From contig CAKTOO010000021.1 of the NCBI GenBank assembly GCA_934590165.1, positions 1 to 51,580 of the forward strand: DNA of 51,580 bases, in the 5' to 3' direction. The notes under the pieces are model-generated. The model saw only the letters and a list, made by a program, of their open reading frames with translations, was not told the origin of the DNA and made no database searches. Both the position numbers and the translations under genes were made by a program. Below, in pieces: positions 8,365 to 15,941 of this stretch. Within the stretch, counting starts at the first letter, position 1. Each line of letters begins with the position of its first letter. Source of the DNA: an uncultured Dysosmobacter sp. GTDB taxonomy: Bacteria; Bacillota; Clostridia; Oscillospirales; Oscillospiraceae.

Positions 8365-9309
8365 TCATCCTCCGATCTGATTCATGGTGCGGGGCGTGCC
8401 GCTGGGTCCCTCCGCCAGGTGGTGCCGCTGGGGCTTTTGTAGAATGCCCCGGCGGATGGCTGCTTCCAGGTCTTCGTTGTGGAGCCCCCGCAGGGAAAAC
8501 TCCTCCGCCGAATGGAGACAGCCCTTCAGCCTGCCGTCCGCCGTCACCCGGATGCGGCTGCACTGGCCGCAAAAGTCATGGCTCACAGGGGAGATCAGTC
8601 CCACAGTCCCCGCTGCACCCGGCAGCCGGTATCGCCGGGCCACTCCCTGGGAATCGATTTGCTGTAAAGCGGGATGCCTTTCCAACACGGATTCGGCAGA
8701 GAGAAAACAGTTCTTTTCCCAGGCGGCACAGGGTCCCATGGGCATGAGCTCAATAAAGCGGACCTCCCAGGGATGCTCCCGGGTCAGCTCCAGAAAATCA
8801 CCGATCTCATCGTCATTGAAGCCGCCGATGAGCACTGTGTCAAGCTTCAAATGGGAAAATCCCGCCGCTTCGGCGGCGGCAATGCCGGCCTTTACGTCCT
8901 CCAGCCGTCCCAAACGGGTCATGGCGGCAAAGCGGTCCGGCCGCAGCGTATCCAGACTGATGTTCAGCCGATCCACGCCCGCCTCCTGCAACGGCTGCGC
9001 CAGTTGGGACAGCAGGGCACCATTGGTGGTGAGGCATAGCTCCTTCAGCTCCGGAATGGCACGAAGGAGACGGCACAGCTCCAAAAGGCCGCGGCGAACC
9101 AAAGGCTCTCCGCCTGTTAAGCGAATCTTCTTTACACCGCATCGAACTGCCGCCTGCCCGATCTCTGCCAGTTCTTCAATAGACAGCATATCCCGATGGT
9201 CCCGTTTGACAATGCCTTCGGCGGGCATACAGTACTGGCAGCGGTAATTGCATAGGTCTGTCACGGACAGGCGCAGGTAATCAATGGTGCGGCCGCAGCC
9301 GTCCGTCAT
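8365..9309 (-). CDS. moaA: GTP 3',8-cyclase MoaA
   Basis: 314-residue radical SAM enzyme that cyclises GTP in the first committed step of molybdenum cofactor synthesis. The N-terminal cluster CNYRCQYC gives Cys20, Cys24 and Cys27. The C-terminal CGQCSRIR followed by GCLHS provides the second 4Fe-4S cluster that holds GTP. RLTGGEPLVR is the usual SAM-contact motif. The ATG at 9309 follows GAAGGAGGG by 6 bases. The open frame continues 16 codons upstream into the promoter/operator, so the longer reading is rejected. First gene of moaA-moaC-MOSC-molybdopterin-binding protein. No moaD, moaE or moeB homologue is visible in the window. Confidence 0.97.
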   Translation of the reverse strand: MTDGCGRTIDYLRLSVTDLCNYRCQYCMPAEGIVKRDHRDMLSIEELAEIGQAAVRCGVKKIRLTGGEPLVRRGLLELCRLLRAIPELKELCLTTNGALLSQLAQPLQEAGVDRLNISLDTLRPDRFAAMTRLGRLEDVKAGIAAAEAAGFSHLKLDTVLIGGFNDDEIGDFLELTREHPWEVRFIELMPMGPCAAWEKNCFLSAESVLERHPALQQIDSQGVARRYRLPGAAGTVGLISPVSHDFCGQCSRIRVTADGRLKGCLHSAEEFSLRGLHNEDLEAAIRRGILQKPQRHHLAEGPSGTPRTMNQIGG

Positions 9310-9323
9310 GGCAAACCCTCCTT

Positions 9324-9347
9324 CGTGATACTCAAATGAGATAAACG
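9324..9347 (-). promoter_or_regulatory. 24-base dyad over the moaA transcription start
   Basis: Inverted repeat of the form CGTnnATnCTCA/TGAGnATnnACG, with 9 paired positions per half and 21 of 24 bases identical to the site at 6350-6373. It begins 8 bases downstream of the -10 box, which is the position expected of a repressor site. Confidence 0.6.
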
Positions 9348-9355
9348 ATAGTTTC

Positions 9356-9383
9356 ATGATACCATGTTCCGGGGAAAAGTCAA
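9356..9383 (-). promoter_or_regulatory. Promoter of the moaA operon
   Basis: TTGACT (9378-9383), 16-base spacer, TATCAT (9356-9361) on the minus strand. Confidence 0.75.
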
Positions 9384-9416
9384 TAGAGGAGAGGTCGCCC
9401 TTTCCTGGCGCATCCC

Positions 9417-9445
9417 TTGACGGTATCCGCAGCAGGTGTTATTCT
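9417..9445 (+). promoter_or_regulatory. Promoter of yqeC-yqeB-selD
   Basis: TTGACG (9417-9422), 17-base spacer, TATTCT (9440-9445), divergent from the moaA promoter. Confidence 0.65.
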
Positions 9446-9475
9446 ATAAAAAGGAGAACGAAAGGGGGAGGGAGC

Positions 9476-10147
9476 TTGCCTCTTGCAAAGATGCTGAACA
9501 TTCGTCCCGGTGTCACCGCTGTCATTGGCAGCGGGGGAAAGACTACTCTTCTGTGGACTCTTGGCACCGAGCTGGCGGAGGCGGGGAGCCGGGTGCTGCT
9601 GTGCACCACCACGAAAATCTATCCCTTCTTTGGTCTGCCCTGCGCCCATGACAGGGCGGAGCTGGATGCCTTGGCGTCCAGCCGCCTGCTGTGCGCCGGA
9701 ACGCCGCTGGAACATGGAAAGCTGACGGCTTTGGAAGTACCAATGGCGGATTTGGCGGCCCGCTTCGATTATGTGCTGGTGGAGGCGGATGGCTCCGCCC
9801 GCTTACCCTTGAAGGCCCATGCCTCCCATGAGCCGGTCATCCCGCCGGAGTCCAATCAGACCATCTGTGTGGTGGGGATATCCGGCTTTGGGCGGCCCAT
9901 CCGGGAAGCGTCTCACCGGCCGGAGCGCTTTGCTGCCCTGGCGGGAACCGGGACGGAAGACGCCGCTACACCGGAAAACACCGCCCGGGTGCTGCTGGCG
10001 GAGGCCTTGGCGGACCGGTACTTTTTTAACCAGGCGGACACTCCGGAGCGGTGGGAGTGGGCCCTCCGGTGCGGAGAGCGGCTGCCCTGGCCCTGGGCCG
10101 GGGGAGCGCTGCAAAAGGACCTTTATTTTGATGGAAACCGCCCATAG
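9476..10147 (+). CDS. yqeC: Selenium-dependent hydroxylase accessory protein YqeC
   Basis: 223 residues with a P-loop-like motif GSGGKTT at 18-24 and the family segment DYVLVEADGSARLPLKAHASHEPVIP. Family members accompany selenium-dependent molybdenum hydroxylases and occur next to yqeB and selD, as here; the biochemical reaction is not established. The TTG at 9476 follows GGGGGAGG with a short 4-base gap. The ATG at 9491 is an alternative that would cut only five residues and would keep the P-loop. It starts the rightward yqeC-yqeB-selD operon, divergent from moaA. Confidence 0.9.
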   Translation: MPLAKMLNIRPGVTAVIGSGGKTTLLWTLGTELAEAGSRVLLCTTTKIYPFFGLPCAHDRAELDALASSRLLCAGTPLEHGKLTALEVPMADLAARFDYVLVEADGSARLPLKAHASHEPVIPPESNQTICVVGISGFGRPIREASHRPERFAALAGTGTEDAATPENTARVLLAEALADRYFFNQADTPERWEWALRCGERLPWPWAGGALQKDLYFDGNRP

Positions 10148-10167
10148 GGGCGGAGAGGAGGAATACG

Positions 10168-10965
10168 ATGCTGGTTGTGATTCGCGGTGCCGGAGACCTG
10201 GCCTCCGGAATTGCCCTGCGGCTGTGGCGGTCCCACATCAAGGTGGTCATGACAGATGTGGAGCGTCCCACGGCCATTCGGCGGACCGTCTGCTTTTCCC
10301 AGGCGGTCGTTCACGGAGAGACCAGGGTGGAGGGTGTGACAGCCCAACGGGCCGCTTCCCCGGCGGAGACCCTGGCTCTGCTGGAGACGGGCGTCATCCC
10401 GGTGCTGGCTGATCCGGGAGGAGCCTGTATCCCGGCATTGGAGCCGGACGCCGTGGTGGATGCCATTTTAGCCAAGCGGAATCTGGGCACGAAAATCACC
10501 GACGCGCCGGTGGTCATCGGCGTGGGCCCCGGCTTCACGGCGGGGGAGGACTGCCACGCCGTGGTGGAGACCATGCGGGGCCACTATCTGGGCCGGGTCA
10601 TTCGTGAGGGCTCCGCCATTCCCAATACCGGCATCCCCGGCCTCATCGGCGGCTTTGCCGGGGAGCGGGTGCTGCGTGCCCCGGCAGACGGGGTATTCCA
10701 CCAGCTGCTGGATATCGGCGCTCAGGTGAAGATGGGCGATGTGGCCGCCACGGTAGACGGCCAGCCTATGGTCTGTACCCTGGACGGTGTGCTCCGGGGC
10801 ATTCTGGCGGAGGGGACGCCGGTCCACAAGGGGATGAAGGCTGGAGATATCGACCCCCGGTGCGCCGTGGAGCACTGTTACTGTGCCAGTGACAAGGCCC
10901 TGGCGGTGGGCGGCGGCGTGCTGGAGGCGCTATTGGACCTGACGGGGGTGCTGTATGGAAAATGA
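10168..10965 (+). CDS. yqeB: Selenium-dependent molybdenum hydroxylase system protein YqeB
   Basis: 265 residues, matching the EF2563/YqeB family in length. The N-terminus reads LVVIRGAGDLASGIALRL, a Rossmann-like nucleotide-binding start. Further on it has VIGVGPGFTAGEDCHAVVET and a final lipoyl-like or barrel-like region with several glycines. Comparative genomics ties this family to the labile-selenium molybdenum hydroxylases through co-occurrence with yqeC and selD. The ATG follows GGAGAGGAGG by 8 bases. Its end overlaps the selD start by 11 bases. Confidence 0.92.
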   Translation: MLVVIRGAGDLASGIALRLWRSHIKVVMTDVERPTAIRRTVCFSQAVVHGETRVEGVTAQRAASPAETLALLETGVIPVLADPGGACIPALEPDAVVDAILAKRNLGTKITDAPVVIGVGPGFTAGEDCHAVVETMRGHYLGRVIREGSAIPNTGIPGLIGGFAGERVLRAPADGVFHQLLDIGAQVKMGDVAATVDGQPMVCTLDGVLRGILAEGTPVHKGMKAGDIDPRCAVEHCYCASDKALAVGGGVLEALLDLTGVLYGK

Positions 10966-11992
10966 AGTGAAGCTGACAAAGCTGGCCAAATGTGCCGGCT
11001 GCGGCGCCAAGGTGGGCGCCGGCGTGCTGGCCCAGCTGCTGGAGGGCATTCGGGTCCGTGAGGACCCCAATCTCCTGGTGGGTTTTGACAAAAGTGACGA
11101 CGCCTCGGTATACAAGGTCTCCGATGACCTGGCTCTGGTGCAGACGGTGGATTTCTTTCCCCCCATCGCCGACGATCCCTATTTGTTCGGTCAGATCGCG
11201 GCCACAAATGCCCTCAGCGATGTGTACGCCATGGGCGGAGAGCCGAAGCTGTGCCTGAACATCATGGCCATCCCGGAGTCTATGCCCAAGGAGGCGGTGC
11301 ACCAGTTGCTGCGGGGCGGCTACGATAAGGTGTATGAAGCGGGGGCCCTCATTACCGGCGGACACAGCATTTTGGATGAGGAACCCAAATATGGCCTGGC
11401 GGTGACGGGCTTTGTCCGCCCGGACAGGGTGCTGACCAATTCCGGTGCCCGCCCGGGGGATGTGCTGCTGCTGACGAAGCCTCTGGGTATCGGTGTGCTG
11501 ACCACTGCCGCCAAGGCGGACATGGCTTCTCCGGCGGCCATTGCCCTGGCCCAGCAGCTGATGACCACCCTTAACAAGTCCGCCCGGGACGCCTTGGTGC
11601 AGTACCGGGTCCACGCCTGCACGGATGTGACGGGGTTCGGCCTGCTGGGCCACGCCTGTGAGATGGCCCAGGGCAGCGGTGTGGAGCTGGAGCTCCGGGT
11701 GGAGGATATCAATCTCATTCCGGAGGCGGTGGAGCTGGCCCGCATGGGCATCCTGCCTGCCGGCATGTACCGCAACCGCGCCTTTGCGGAAGGAGAAGTA
11801 GACGCCGGGGACACGGAACTTTGCAAACAGGACCTGCTGTACGACCCCCAGACCGCCGGCGGCCTTTTGATGGCAGTGGACCCGGCGGACGCGGATGCGC
11901 TGTTTGCGGAGCTGGGTCAGTGTGTGCCCAGTGCCCAGCGCATCGGCGTGGTGAAAGAATACCAGGGCGGAAAGCGCATTTTCCTGAAATAA
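10955..11992 (+). CDS. selD: Selenide, water dikinase SelD (cysteine form)
   Basis: 345 residues. Makes selenophosphate from selenide and ATP, the selenium donor for selenocysteine, selenouridine and the Mo-bound labile selenium cofactor. The catalytic pair is seen as AGCGAK, Cys16 and Lys19; the Sec found in many homologues is Cys here. Other family motifs are FDKSDDASVYKV, QTVDFFPPIADDPYLFGQIAATNALSDVYAMGG (ATP/Mg site) and TDVTGFGLLGH. Located with yqeB and yqeC and without selA or selB in the window, so the likely use is the Mo-hydroxylase cofactor, though selenoprotein synthesis is not excluded. Confidence 0.97.
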   Translation: MENEVKLTKLAKCAGCGAKVGAGVLAQLLEGIRVREDPNLLVGFDKSDDASVYKVSDDLALVQTVDFFPPIADDPYLFGQIAATNALSDVYAMGGEPKLCLNIMAIPESMPKEAVHQLLRGGYDKVYEAGALITGGHSILDEEPKYGLAVTGFVRPDRVLTNSGARPGDVLLLTKPLGIGVLTTAAKADMASPAAIALAQQLMTTLNKSARDALVQYRVHACTDVTGFGLLGHACEMAQGSGVELELRVEDINLIPEAVELARMGILPAGMYRNRAFAEGEVDAGDTELCKQDLLYDPQTAGGLLMAVDPADADALFAELGQCVPSAQRIGVVKEYQGGKRIFLK

Positions 11993-12030
11993 CAACAGCC
12001 CTCACGGCTTTTGCCGTGAGGGCTGTTTTC
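11993..12030. terminator. Terminator between selD and convergent reductase gene
   Basis: Perfect 14-bp stem (11995-12008 with 12013-12026), TTTT loop, followed by TTTTC. Confidence 0.85.
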
Positions 12031-12948
12031 TCAGTATTGGCGCTCCATTTCCTCCACCTTCCCGTACAGCCAGTCGTTCACCGGCGTGGGGATACCGTGT
12101 TTGCCGCCCAGGCGGCGGATGGTACCGGAGAACAGCTCCACCTCGCTTTTACGGTGTGCCTTGCCGTCTTGGCGCATGGAAGGCTCTCCGCCATCGGGAA
12201 AACCGTCAATGATGTCCACCCAGCCCTGGATATCCGCCTCTGTCAGGCGGATACCCTCGGCGTTGGCCACGGCCATGACCTCTTTCATGGCACCCACCAT
12301 GGTGTCGTGAGCGGGCTGGCCGGTCTTCAAGCCGCCGTAGCCGCACTGGAACACCATGGCCGCCTGGTTGCAGCCGGTGTTCACCAGCAACTTGCTCCAC
12401 ATGTGGCGGAGGATGTCCTCCGGCAGCGTATAGGGGAAATGGATGCTGTCCAGCAGGCGGAGAAGTGCCTCCAGACGGCTCCGGTCCATACCGGTGGGAA
12501 CCCCGAGGGCCAGCTCACCGAAGGGAGAGATGGTGGCGTGATTGCCCTCCTTCACGGCGGACATCTTCTGAGCCACGCACCAGACGATCTTCTCCCGGCC
12601 ATAAGCCTGGGCCAAGACCTCCTCACTGGTGATGCCGTTGAGAACGGAGACGATGGTGGTATCCGGCCCCACCAGATGGCGGCAGGTCTGAATGGCGTTC
12701 TCCAGGCCGCCGAATTTCACGGCGAACAGCAGCAGGTCCACCGGCTCCGCAACTTTGGCTACGTCCGCGTAGTTGAAATCACACAGCTGGCCGTTGAGGT
12801 ACACGCCATCCTTTTTGTAGCGCTCCACCCGCGCCCGGTCAGCAAGGACCAGCACATGGTCCCTGCCAAGTCCCTGGGTGAACAGGTGGCTGTACAGCAC
12901 GCCCAGAGCGCCCAGGCCGATGATACCCACGGTTTTGATTTCTTTCAT
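12031..12948 (-). CDS. Ketopantoate reductase family protein (PanE/ApbA)
   Basis: 305 residues with an N-terminal NAD(P) site GLGALG (11-16) and the family C-terminal domain around MWSKLLVNTGCNQAAMVF, which holds the conserved Lys and Asn. PanE reduces 2-dehydropantoate to pantoate in coenzyme A synthesis, but many paralogues act on other keto acids. No pantothenate gene adjoins it, so substrate is uncertain. The ATG at 12948 is 8 bases from AAGGAAG; the GTG two codons upstream is too close. Downstream of the radical SAM gene on the same strand, with a hairpin between. Confidence 0.85.
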   Translation of the reverse strand: MKEIKTVGIIGLGALGVLYSHLFTQGLGRDHVLVLADRARVERYKKDGVYLNGQLCDFNYADVAKVAEPVDLLLFAVKFGGLENAIQTCRHLVGPDTTIVSVLNGITSEEVLAQAYGREKIVWCVAQKMSAVKEGNHATISPFGELALGVPTGMDRSRLEALLRLLDSIHFPYTLPEDILRHMWSKLLVNTGCNQAAMVFQCGYGGLKTGQPAHDTMVGAMKEVMAVANAEGIRLTEADIQGWVDIIDGFPDGGEPSMRQDGKAHRKSEVELFSGTIRRLGGKHGIPTPVNDWLYGKVEEMERQY

Positions 12949-12961
12949 GCTCACACTTCCT

Positions 12962-13002
12962 TAAAAATACGGTAAGGCGGCGGAAGAGCTTCTTCCGCCG
13001 CC
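12962..13002 (-). terminator. Hairpin after the radical SAM gene
   Basis: 12-bp perfect stem (12976-12987 with 12991-13002). On the minus strand a TTTTT run follows 7 bases after the stem. The T-run is displaced, so termination may be partial. Confidence 0.6.
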
Positions 13003-13013
13003 ATTGGCTCCAA

Positions 13014-13901
13014 TTACGCGATGCGGGCCAGCCACTTCAGGTCATAGGGCTCGAACACCACATGTTCATAGGCGTCCACATCCAGCATCACGCCGGTCCA
13101 GTCGGAGTGGATATCGCCATTTTGCTTGATGAGAATATCATAGAGAATGTCGTAGGTGACGCCGTCCTTGGGGTCGGTCTCCACGATGGTGGAATAGGGC
13201 AGGGTCTTGTGATAGGTCAGCTCCATGCCCTTATAGTCAAAGTGGAAGCCACAGCGCATCCGGCAGCCGTCCAGGCCGGTGTAGGTTGCCACCTGCTTGA
13301 GGTCGTGGAGGATCTTGTCACCATCCTCGTCGTACAGGTTCTCCGGCGTGGTGGCGGTATAGTCGAAACGGAACTGGATGGAGGCGCCGGGGATCTTCAA
13401 AAACCGCTCCATATAAGGCGCCAGGCCCTCGGCGGGGTAGTTCTTGTACAGCACGCAGTTCACCCGGAAGGGCACCGGCAGATGGGCCAGCAGGCCATCG
13501 TTGGACTCCACCACGTACTTTTGCATATGGCGGGAGACGTTGATGCAGGTGATTTTGTGCTTGTTGCGCTCAGCGAATGCCAGAATGTCATCCTCGGACT
13601 GGTGCTCAGACACCGGAAGGGTGGTGTTGATGTACACCTTATGAGTGGTGGGGATCTGGTCCAGCATGATCTGGAGCTGCTCGATATCCGCGAAAGGCTC
13701 GCCGCCGGTGAATACAAAGTCACAGTAGGGCGTGATCGCGTCCATGCGCCGGATGCTTTCGCAGATCTTTTCCAGAGAGAAACCCGTCAGGTCCGCGTAT
13801 TCCCCTTTGTTGATGCAGAAAGGGCAGTGGTTTTTGCAGTCGTAGGGGACGAAGATCGTCACCGTTGCGCCGCCTTCCCGGGTCTTGTAGGGATGTTTCA
13901 T
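13014..13901 (-). CDS. Radical SAM protein, function unassigned
   Basis: 295 residues. CKNHCPFC gives the CX3CX2C cluster with Cys22, Cys26 and Cys29, followed by the SAM-binding FTGGEPF motif. I see no SPASM-type second cluster, only scattered cysteines (CRMRCGF near residue 215). The ATG at 13901 follows AAGG; the track's longer version begins within the leader and has no ribosome site. Strong own promoter. The neighbour downstream is the ketopantoate-reductase-like gene. No precursor peptide, maturase partner or cofactor gene adjoins it, so neither RiPP nor cofactor work can be argued. Anaerobic activase-like or MoaA-like roles cannot be distinguished. Confidence 0.85.
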   Translation of the reverse strand: MKHPYKTREGGATVTIFVPYDCKNHCPFCINKGEYADLTGFSLEKICESIRRMDAITPYCDFVFTGGEPFADIEQLQIMLDQIPTTHKVYINTTLPVSEHQSEDDILAFAERNKHKITCINVSRHMQKYVVESNDGLLAHLPVPFRVNCVLYKNYPAEGLAPYMERFLKIPGASIQFRFDYTATTPENLYDEDGDKILHDLKQVATYTGLDGCRMRCGFHFDYKGMELTYHKTLPYSTIVETDPKDGVTYDILYDILIKQNGDIHSDWTGVMLDVDAYEHVVFEPYDLKWLARIA

Positions 13902-13978
13902 GTTGATCGGCCTTTCAGAAAAAATAATAAAGAGCAAAACGGCAAAAACCGTTTTCAAAATCTCATGGTCGATTAATT

Positions 13979-14007
13979 ATTGTAATGGATTTTTCCTGAC
14001 AGGTCAA
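13979..14007 (-). promoter_or_regulatory. Promoter of the radical SAM gene
   Basis: TTGACC (14002-14007), 17-base spacer, TACAAT (13979-13984). Confidence 0.8.
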
Positions 14008-14056
14008 GAGCAAATCGGAAATTCCAGCCGCTACCTCCGGCAAAATTCGCCAGGAC

Positions 14057-14085
14057 TGTACATCGGCGATGATTAATGATATAAT
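14057..14085 (+). promoter_or_regulatory. Promoter of the FHA-RodA/PBP operon
   Basis: Extended -10 TGATATAAT with TATAAT at 14080-14085; weak -35 TGTACA at 14057-14062, 17-base spacer. Confidence 0.65.
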
Positions 14086-14120
14086 GCACCCTGATTTAAA
14101 AACGAAAGGAGGCGGGCAGG

Positions 14121-15941
14121 TTGGAGCGGATTTCCGCACTGCTGTCAGCGCCGCTGACGGCGTTGACGGCGTTTTTGGCAAAGTATCCCCTCGTCGGGGA
14201 GTGGTATATGGCCTTTGTCCGCTTTTTGCTTCCGGTGCTGGCGTTTTTCATTTTGTACCGTGCTATCCGGTCACTGATGAGAATCCCCCACACGCCGGAG
14301 ACCTGGGGCCAGCTGAGCCTGCCCAACGGCGCGCCCATCATCCTGACCCACTGGGAGAATATCATCGGCCGCGGCGCCGCGGCGGATGTGCGGCTGAACT
14401 ATCCCAGCATCTCCCGGCAGCACGCCGCATTGTGTCGGGGAGAGGACGAACAGTGGACCATTTACGACCTGGGTTCCAAGGGCGGCACCGCCGTGAACGG
14501 CACGGCGGTGGAGGAATCCGCTCCGGTGAAGCTGGGAGACACCATCATCCTTGGTGGCGTGCCGCTCATTTTCCTGCCCCAGACGGTGGCGGAGCGGGAG
14601 GAACTGGATGAAAAACGCCGGGCGGAGCGTCCGGCCACTATTTGGCCCTCCTTTTTGTGGCTGACGCTGTTTCAGATGCTGACCTGTTTGCAGCTGATCG
14701 CTGCCGGGGGAGAGAGCGTCTCCATCCAGGTGCCGCTGTCCTTTTTGGGGCTGACGGTGGCCATGTGGCTGTATTTCGCGGTGCTGCGGTGCACCCGCTG
14801 CGTGGGCTTTGAGCTGGAGACCATCGCCTTTTTCCTTTCCACATTGTCCCTGGCGGTGACGGCCTCCAGCGCGCCGGGGAGCCTTCCCAAGCAGTTTTTG
14901 TCCATTTTACTGGGGCTGGGCCTTTTTCTGGTCCTGGGCCTGTTTCTGCGGGACCTGAACCGGGTGAAGAAGATCCGCTGGCTCATGGCGGCGGGGGCCA
15001 TCGGCCTTCTGGGCATCACCCTGGTGCTGGGCCAGTCCAAATACGGCGCCGTCAACTGGATCAGCATCGGCGGCCTTTCCTTCCAGCCCTCGGAGATCGC
15101 CAAGATCTGCTATATTTTCGCCGGCTCCGCCACGCTGGAGCGGCTGTTCCGCAAGCGGAACCTGACGCTGTTCATTGTGCTCACCGGCGTGTGCATCGGC
15201 CTGCTGGGTCTCATGAGCGACTTCGGCACGGCGGCTATTTTCTTCATCACGTTCCTGGTCATCGCCTACCTCCGTTCCGGCGACTTCGCCACCCTGGGCC
15301 TCATCTGCGGCGGCGCGGTGTTCGGCGCCGGTATCATCATCAAATTCAAGCCCTATATTCTGAGCCGCTTTGCCTCCTGGGGCCACGCCTGGGAGGCCGC
15401 GTCCACCACCGGTTACCAGCAGACACGCACCATGTCCGCCGCCGCCTCCGGCGGCCTCATCGGCATGGGTGCCGGCAACGGCTGGCTCCACAGGATCCCC
15501 GCCGCGGACACAGACCTGGTGTTCGGCATGCTGTGTGAGGAGTGGGGACTGCTCATCGCGCTGCTGGCGGTGTGGTCCATTATTACCCTGGCGCTGTTCG
15601 CCGTCCGTGCGGCCCGGGCGGGACGCTCCAGCTTTTACACCATTGCCGCCTGCGCGGCGGGATCGCTGTTGGTGTTCCAGACATGCCTGAACGTATTTGG
15701 CTCTGTGGACCTGCTGCCCCTTACCGGCGTCACTTTCCCCTTTGTGTCCAACGGCGGCTCCGCCATGATGTCCGCCTGGGGCCTGTTGGCTTTTTTGAAG
15801 GCCACGGACACCCGGGAAAATGCAAGCTTCGCCATCCGGCGCAGCTCCCAGCGGCGGCTGACAGAGGAAGCCCGCCGCCGGACAGCCCCCGTGGAGCAGG
15901 GACTTTTTGACGGAGAGGAGGCGGACCATGAAGAAGATTGA
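14121..15941 (+). CDS. FHA domain fused to RodA/FtsW/SpoVE glycosyltransferase
   Basis: 606 residues. One N-terminal membrane helix (about 30-50) is followed by a cytoplasmic FHA domain (about 68-155; IIGRGAAADVRLNYPSISRQHA contains the phosphothreonine-binding Arg, Ser and His). The rest is a SEDS domain with about ten membrane helices. SEDS motifs are NWISIGGLSFQPSEIAKI, SDFGTAAIF and LPLTGVTFPFVSNGGSAMM. SEDS proteins polymerise lipid II together with a class B PBP, here the next gene with a 14-base overlap. The fused FHA suggests control by a Ser/Thr kinase, like separate FhaB and RodA in mycobacteria. TTG start, 8 bases after GGAGG. RodA, FtsW or SpoVE role not resolved. Confidence 0.9.
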   Translation: MERISALLSAPLTALTAFLAKYPLVGEWYMAFVRFLLPVLAFFILYRAIRSLMRIPHTPETWGQLSLPNGAPIILTHWENIIGRGAAADVRLNYPSISRQHAALCRGEDEQWTIYDLGSKGGTAVNGTAVEESAPVKLGDTIILGGVPLIFLPQTVAEREELDEKRRAERPATIWPSFLWLTLFQMLTCLQLIAAGGESVSIQVPLSFLGLTVAMWLYFAVLRCTRCVGFELETIAFFLSTLSLAVTASSAPGSLPKQFLSILLGLGLFLVLGLFLRDLNRVKKIRWLMAAGAIGLLGITLVLGQSKYGAVNWISIGGLSFQPSEIAKICYIFAGSATLERLFRKRNLTLFIVLTGVCIGLLGLMSDFGTAAIFFITFLVIAYLRSGDFATLGLICGGAVFGAGIIIKFKPYILSRFASWGHAWEAASTTGYQQTRTMSAAASGGLIGMGAGNGWLHRIPAADTDLVFGMLCEEWGLLIALLAVWSIITLALFAVRAARAGRSSFYTIAACAAGSLLVFQTCLNVFGSVDLLPLTGVTFPFVSNGGSAMMSAWGLLAFLKATDTRENASFAIRRSSQRRLTEEARRRTAPVEQGLFDGEEADHEED

